A stretch of 64,000 bases of DNA. It comes from Halomonas chromatireducens. GTDB taxonomy: Bacteria > Pseudomonadota > Gammaproteobacteria > Pseudomonadales > Halomonadaceae. Under the pieces are notes generated by a model. It was not told the origin of the DNA, did not search any database, and saw nothing but the letters and a program-made list of their open reading frames with translations. The stretch covers positions 2,139,466 to 2,203,465 of the forward strand of contig NZ_CP014226.1 in assembly GCF_001545155.1 (NCBI RefSeq), read 5' to 3'. The stretch's first letter is position 1, and every line of letters begins with the position of its first letter. Below are positions 61,324-64,000 of the stretch, in pieces. The translations under genes and the position numbers were made by a program.

Positions 61324-61992
61324 GTGGGGCCACTTGAAGCGCTGCGTACCAGACTGCTGCCGCTGTTATTGACGATGACTTTCCTGCTCGGCTCCGCCTG
61401 CCATGCGCTGGCAGCCGACGAGCACAACCCGACCGAGCCTACCCCGGAACTGCTCTCGGCATTGCACCACGGCGGCTTCGTGCTCTACCTCCGTCATGGT
61501 CCGACCGATACCCATATCCCCGACCAGGTACCGGTGAATTTCGACGACTGCGCCACTCAGCGGCCCCTGAGCGATGAGGGGCGGCAGGTCATGGAGGGCG
61601 TGGCCAAGCATCTGGCGCGCCATGACTGGCCGCTCGAAGCACCCATTCGGGTCAGCCCCTTCTGTCGCGCCCGGGAAACCGCTCGCATCGTGTTGCCAAC
61701 CCAGGAATATGTGATCGACGACCTGCTGCGCTACACCGCAGCCATGACGAATGACGAAAAGCGGCCCGTGATCGAAAATACCGGAAAGGTGTTGGCATTG
61801 CCGGTAGAAGGCGACGTCAACCGCTTGATCGTGGCCCACGGGCCCAACCTGGCCGACCTGATGAACTACTTCCCCCCCGAAGGCACCCTGGTGATTTTCT
61901 CCCCGCTCGGCGAAGAGGGTTACCTTTATCGTGCCAGCATACCGCCCGATCTGTGGCCCTCGCTGGACTTACACCACGCTTTCGAGCAGTAA
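61324..61992 (+). CDS. Secreted histidine phosphatase family protein
   Basis: 222 residues. The start is GTG at 61324, with GAAAGGGG upstream. A signal peptide (LLPLLLTMTFLLGSACHALA) precedes a phosphoglycerate-mutase-like fold: catalytic LYLRHGPTD (RHG), QRPLSDEGRQVM, RVSPFCRARETARI and LIVAHGPNLADLM (second His). Likely a periplasmic phosphatase; the substrate is unknown (the envelope LPS phosphatase Ais is one relative). It is 9 bases from the c-di-GMP gene that follows, so the two are probably one operon. Confidence 0.86.
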   Translation: MGPLEALRTRLLPLLLTMTFLLGSACHALAADEHNPTEPTPELLSALHHGGFVLYLRHGPTDTHIPDQVPVNFDDCATQRPLSDEGRQVMEGVAKHLARHDWPLEAPIRVSPFCRARETARIVLPTQEYVIDDLLRYTAAMTNDEKRPVIENTGKVLALPVEGDVNRLIVAHGPNLADLMNYFPPEGTLVIFSPLGEEGYLYRASIPPDLWPSLDLHHAFEQ

Positions 61993-62001
61993 GGGAATCG
62001 C

Positions 62002-63912
62002 ATGAAGCCAAGCCAGCCGCTGCTCTGGGTCTTTCTCCTGCCCACCCTGGTAGTGCTGGTCCCGGCACTGCTGTTCGGCTTCGGTGCGGTGCAGTTGCTC
62101 AAGGAGCGTGTGGGCCATAATCATACCAACCAGCTGGCAGACCTGGCCGCCCTACAGCAGACCGCCAACTACGAGCAGAACCTGGGCGAACTGCACAAGA
62201 ACGTGGTGGAGATGTTGCAGCAGGCCGACCGTGGCGAGCTCTCACCGCTTGCCAGCTACCGCCTGCATTCGGATTTCGTCAATGTACTTGCCGCGCTTGG
62301 TGAACAGGTGCAGGCACTGACCGAAACGCCGCTGATGATCGACCTGAATCACGGCAGTGCCAACCAATTGATCGAGGCGTTCCACGCTTACCGTCGCTTT
62401 ATCATCATGGCCAGCGATATTGCCACGATCGATCCTTCTACCGCCCGGCAATATCTGGACGAAGCGCAGCAGGAATTTCTGCGCTTCGCGATACTGACGG
62501 GGCATCTGTCATCCAAGCTGTCACAACGGACCAGCGATCGCACCGACAACTCCTATCAGGCCATCCTTGGGCACTTGCATAGGGTGATGCTGTTTGGCGG
62601 GGTGACCCTGCTGTTGATGCTGCTGGCGGCCTTCTACTCCGCTCGGGCTCTCAATCGCCACCTGCTGGCCATCGGCGAAGCGTTGCTCAGCCTTTCACGC
62701 CTGCGCCGAGAGGTTCCCGAGCTGCCACGCATACAGCGTCTGGCGGAGCGTGGCCGGGGCCAGTTGCGAAAGATTGCCCAAACGGTGCTTCGCCTGCGCG
62801 ATAGCGAGGCGCGCCGCCTCGCCGCCGAGCGCAAGGCGCACCAGCTGACCCATTTCGATGGCCTGACGGAGCTGCCCAATTGGCACATGATGAGCGAGCA
62901 TCTCGCCCACTCTCTCCAGCAGTGCCAGCGTGCGGGGCAATACGGCGCGCTGATCTATCTGGACATCGACCTCTTTCAGCAGATCAACGACAGCTATGGC
63001 CACCGCACCGGAGACCGGCTGCTGCGCGAGGTCGCCCAGCGATTGGGCGCCTTTCAGCAACAGGGCTGTATCCCGGGGCGCCTGGGTGGCGACGAGTTTC
63101 TGCTTGTCATCGATTCACTGCCGGCACAGGCGGACACGGCAGCCAGTTGCGTCGAGGAACTGGCCGACCGGATTCGCCTGGCCGTCGCCGAGCCCTACTC
63201 CATCGACGGTATTCAGCATTTCCTCTCTGCCAGCCAGGGGGTCGCCATGTTTCACGGCGACGACGAGGTGGAAACCCTGTTCAAGCTGGCCGATGCCGCC
63301 TGCCATCAGGCCAAGCTGGCCGGACGAGATACGATTCGCTTCCATGACGATGTCATCCAGGCCGTGATGCAGGCTCGCAACGAAACCAAGCGCGACCTGC
63401 GCCTGGCCCTGCAGCGCGGCGAGTTTCACCTGGTCTACCAGCTCCAGTACGACAAGGATCGTCGTGCCCTGGGAGCCGAAACACTGGTGCGCTGGCAACA
63501 TCCCTCGCGAGGGATGATTTCACCGGCCGACTTCATTCCCCTGGCCGAAGAGAGCGGCCTGATCGTCCCGCTGGGGGACTGGATTCTCGAACAGGCATGT
63601 CGCCAGCTGGTGGCCTGGCAGAAGCACAGCGCCACGGCATACCTGAGCCTGGCCGTGAATGTAAGCGCCCGCCAGTTCAAGGAAGCCGATTTCGTCGAGC
63701 GTATTCATCGGGTCATTACTGCCAGCGGCGCCGCCCCCCAGCGCCTGAAGCTGGAGCTGACGGAGAGCAGCCTGCTCGAAGACGTCGAGGCCGGCATCGA
63801 CAAGATGCAGCGCTTGAAGGCCCTTGGCATCAGCTTCGCCATGGACGATTTCGGCACCGGCTTATCGACGCACGCCTGGCGGTCGCGCAGGACGACCATG
63901 ATGCCGCCGTGA
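62002..63912 (+). pseudogene. Membrane GGDEF-EAL c-di-GMP protein, truncated inside EAL
   Basis: N-terminal transmembrane helix (residues 8-34), a periplasmic region of about 165 residues, a second helix (about 197-217), then GGDEF with intact active site (LTHFDGLTELPNW...YLDIDLFQQINDSYGHRTGDRLL...GRLGGDEFLLVID). The EAL domain begins (LRLALQRGEFHLVYQLQYDKDRRALGAETLVRWQHPSRGMISPADFIPLAEESGLIVPLGDWIL...LAVNVSARQF...LELTESSLLED...FAMDDFGTG) but stops at GTGLS; the catalytic Lys and Glu that follow are lost, replaced by 12 unrelated residues. EAL reads ETL here. The residues after the join belong to a yfgM-type gene in another frame. Confidence 0.88.
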
Positions 63913-64000
63913 CCGCCCTCAGGTCGGTGATCGATGCGAGCAAGCGCGACTACATCCAGGGCCTGGCGCGACTGCGCCTGGCCCGGCTGCAGGTGTCCCA
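63867..64000 (+). pseudogene. YfgM-like (BamB-associated, SecYEG-ancillary TPR) fragment, internal piece
   Basis: Beginning at GAC GCA CGC CTG (63867) the frame reads DARLAVAQDDHDAAVTALRSVIDASKRDYIQGLARLRLARLQVS up to the window end. This resembles the C-terminal TPR part of YfgM (LDKAAEQLQQGLAATKDENLQAVINLRLARVQV in E. coli). The N-terminal transmembrane helix and first half are missing because the preceding DNA belongs to the GGDEF-EAL gene. yfgM is normally between hisS and bamB. Confidence 0.65.

Overview
The window looks like chromosomal DNA of a high-GC gammaproteobacterium, most likely a Halomonas-type member of the Halomonadaceae. This is inferred from gene content: AcnB, a PsrA-LexA-DinB cluster, LiuR-controlled acyl-CoA genes, an Fnr with the gammaproteobacterial cysteine spacing, GlpK/GlpR/GlpD, MetNIQ, and purine/pyrimidine salvage genes. 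It is mostly core metabolism. There is no CRISPR array, prophage or intact transposon; the only mobile-DNA traces are two MITE-like palindromic elements, a MITE fragment and clusters of REP-like GC-rich repeats.

Layout. 0-10 kb: a partial SARP/BTAD regulator, a DUF1289-MiaE fusion, acnB, an outer-membrane barrel, an RraA-family protein, a membrane GDPD and gamma-glutamyltransferase. 10-19 kb: 5'-truncated ppsA joined to a 5'-truncated COG0523 GTPase, followed by metal-linked genes (a SPOR-tailed D,D-carboxypeptidase, DUF1826, Zur-like boxes, a Mn/Zn ABC permease and ATPase, MntR). 19-26 kb: thiE, an NlpC/P60 lipoprotein, gloA, a DODA-type dioxygenase, a truncated AttH/CrtC-like gene fused to a truncated acyl-CoA dehydrogenase, liuR and an acyl-CoA synthetase. 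26-36 kb: hpt, nagZ, an L,D-transpeptidase, psrA<>lexA-dinB, an ECF-type permease, purU, an RNase J-like nuclease and an H-NS-like protein. 35.6-40.4 kb: an overlapping molybdenum-cofactor operon (mobA-mobB-moeA-moaCD-moaE-moaA). 40.5-47.4 kb: uraA, upp, ung, gpt, apt, azgA and ribE. 47.6-50.4 kb: metNIQ behind a SAM-II-like riboswitch with its own terminator. 50.5-57 kb: fRMsr, tRNA-Val(GAC), glpK/glpR/glpD and fumC. 57-64 kb: an uncharacterised small protein, fnr, a truncated PAS-GGDEF gene, an AT-rich island with a frameshifted HEPN-like gene, a histidine phosphatase, and a GGDEF-EAL gene that runs into a yfgM fragment.

The most striking structural feature is four places (about 12.2, 22.83, 59.74 and 63.87 kb) where a conserved gene stops abruptly and unrelated sequence begins, at three of them another broken gene. 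Two of these joins show 7-9 bp of shared sequence. They are either real microhomology deletions or assembly/splicing joins, and all interpretation across them should be cautious.

The most interesting biology is the SAM-II-like riboswitch before metN, with an extra hairpin inside the aptamer and a plausible anti-terminator/terminator switch. Next are the MoaC-MoaD and DUF1289-MiaE fusions, the HEPN-like gene broken at a homopolymer, and the Zur/MntR metal cluster. Coordinates of short sites were counted by hand and may be off by a base or two.
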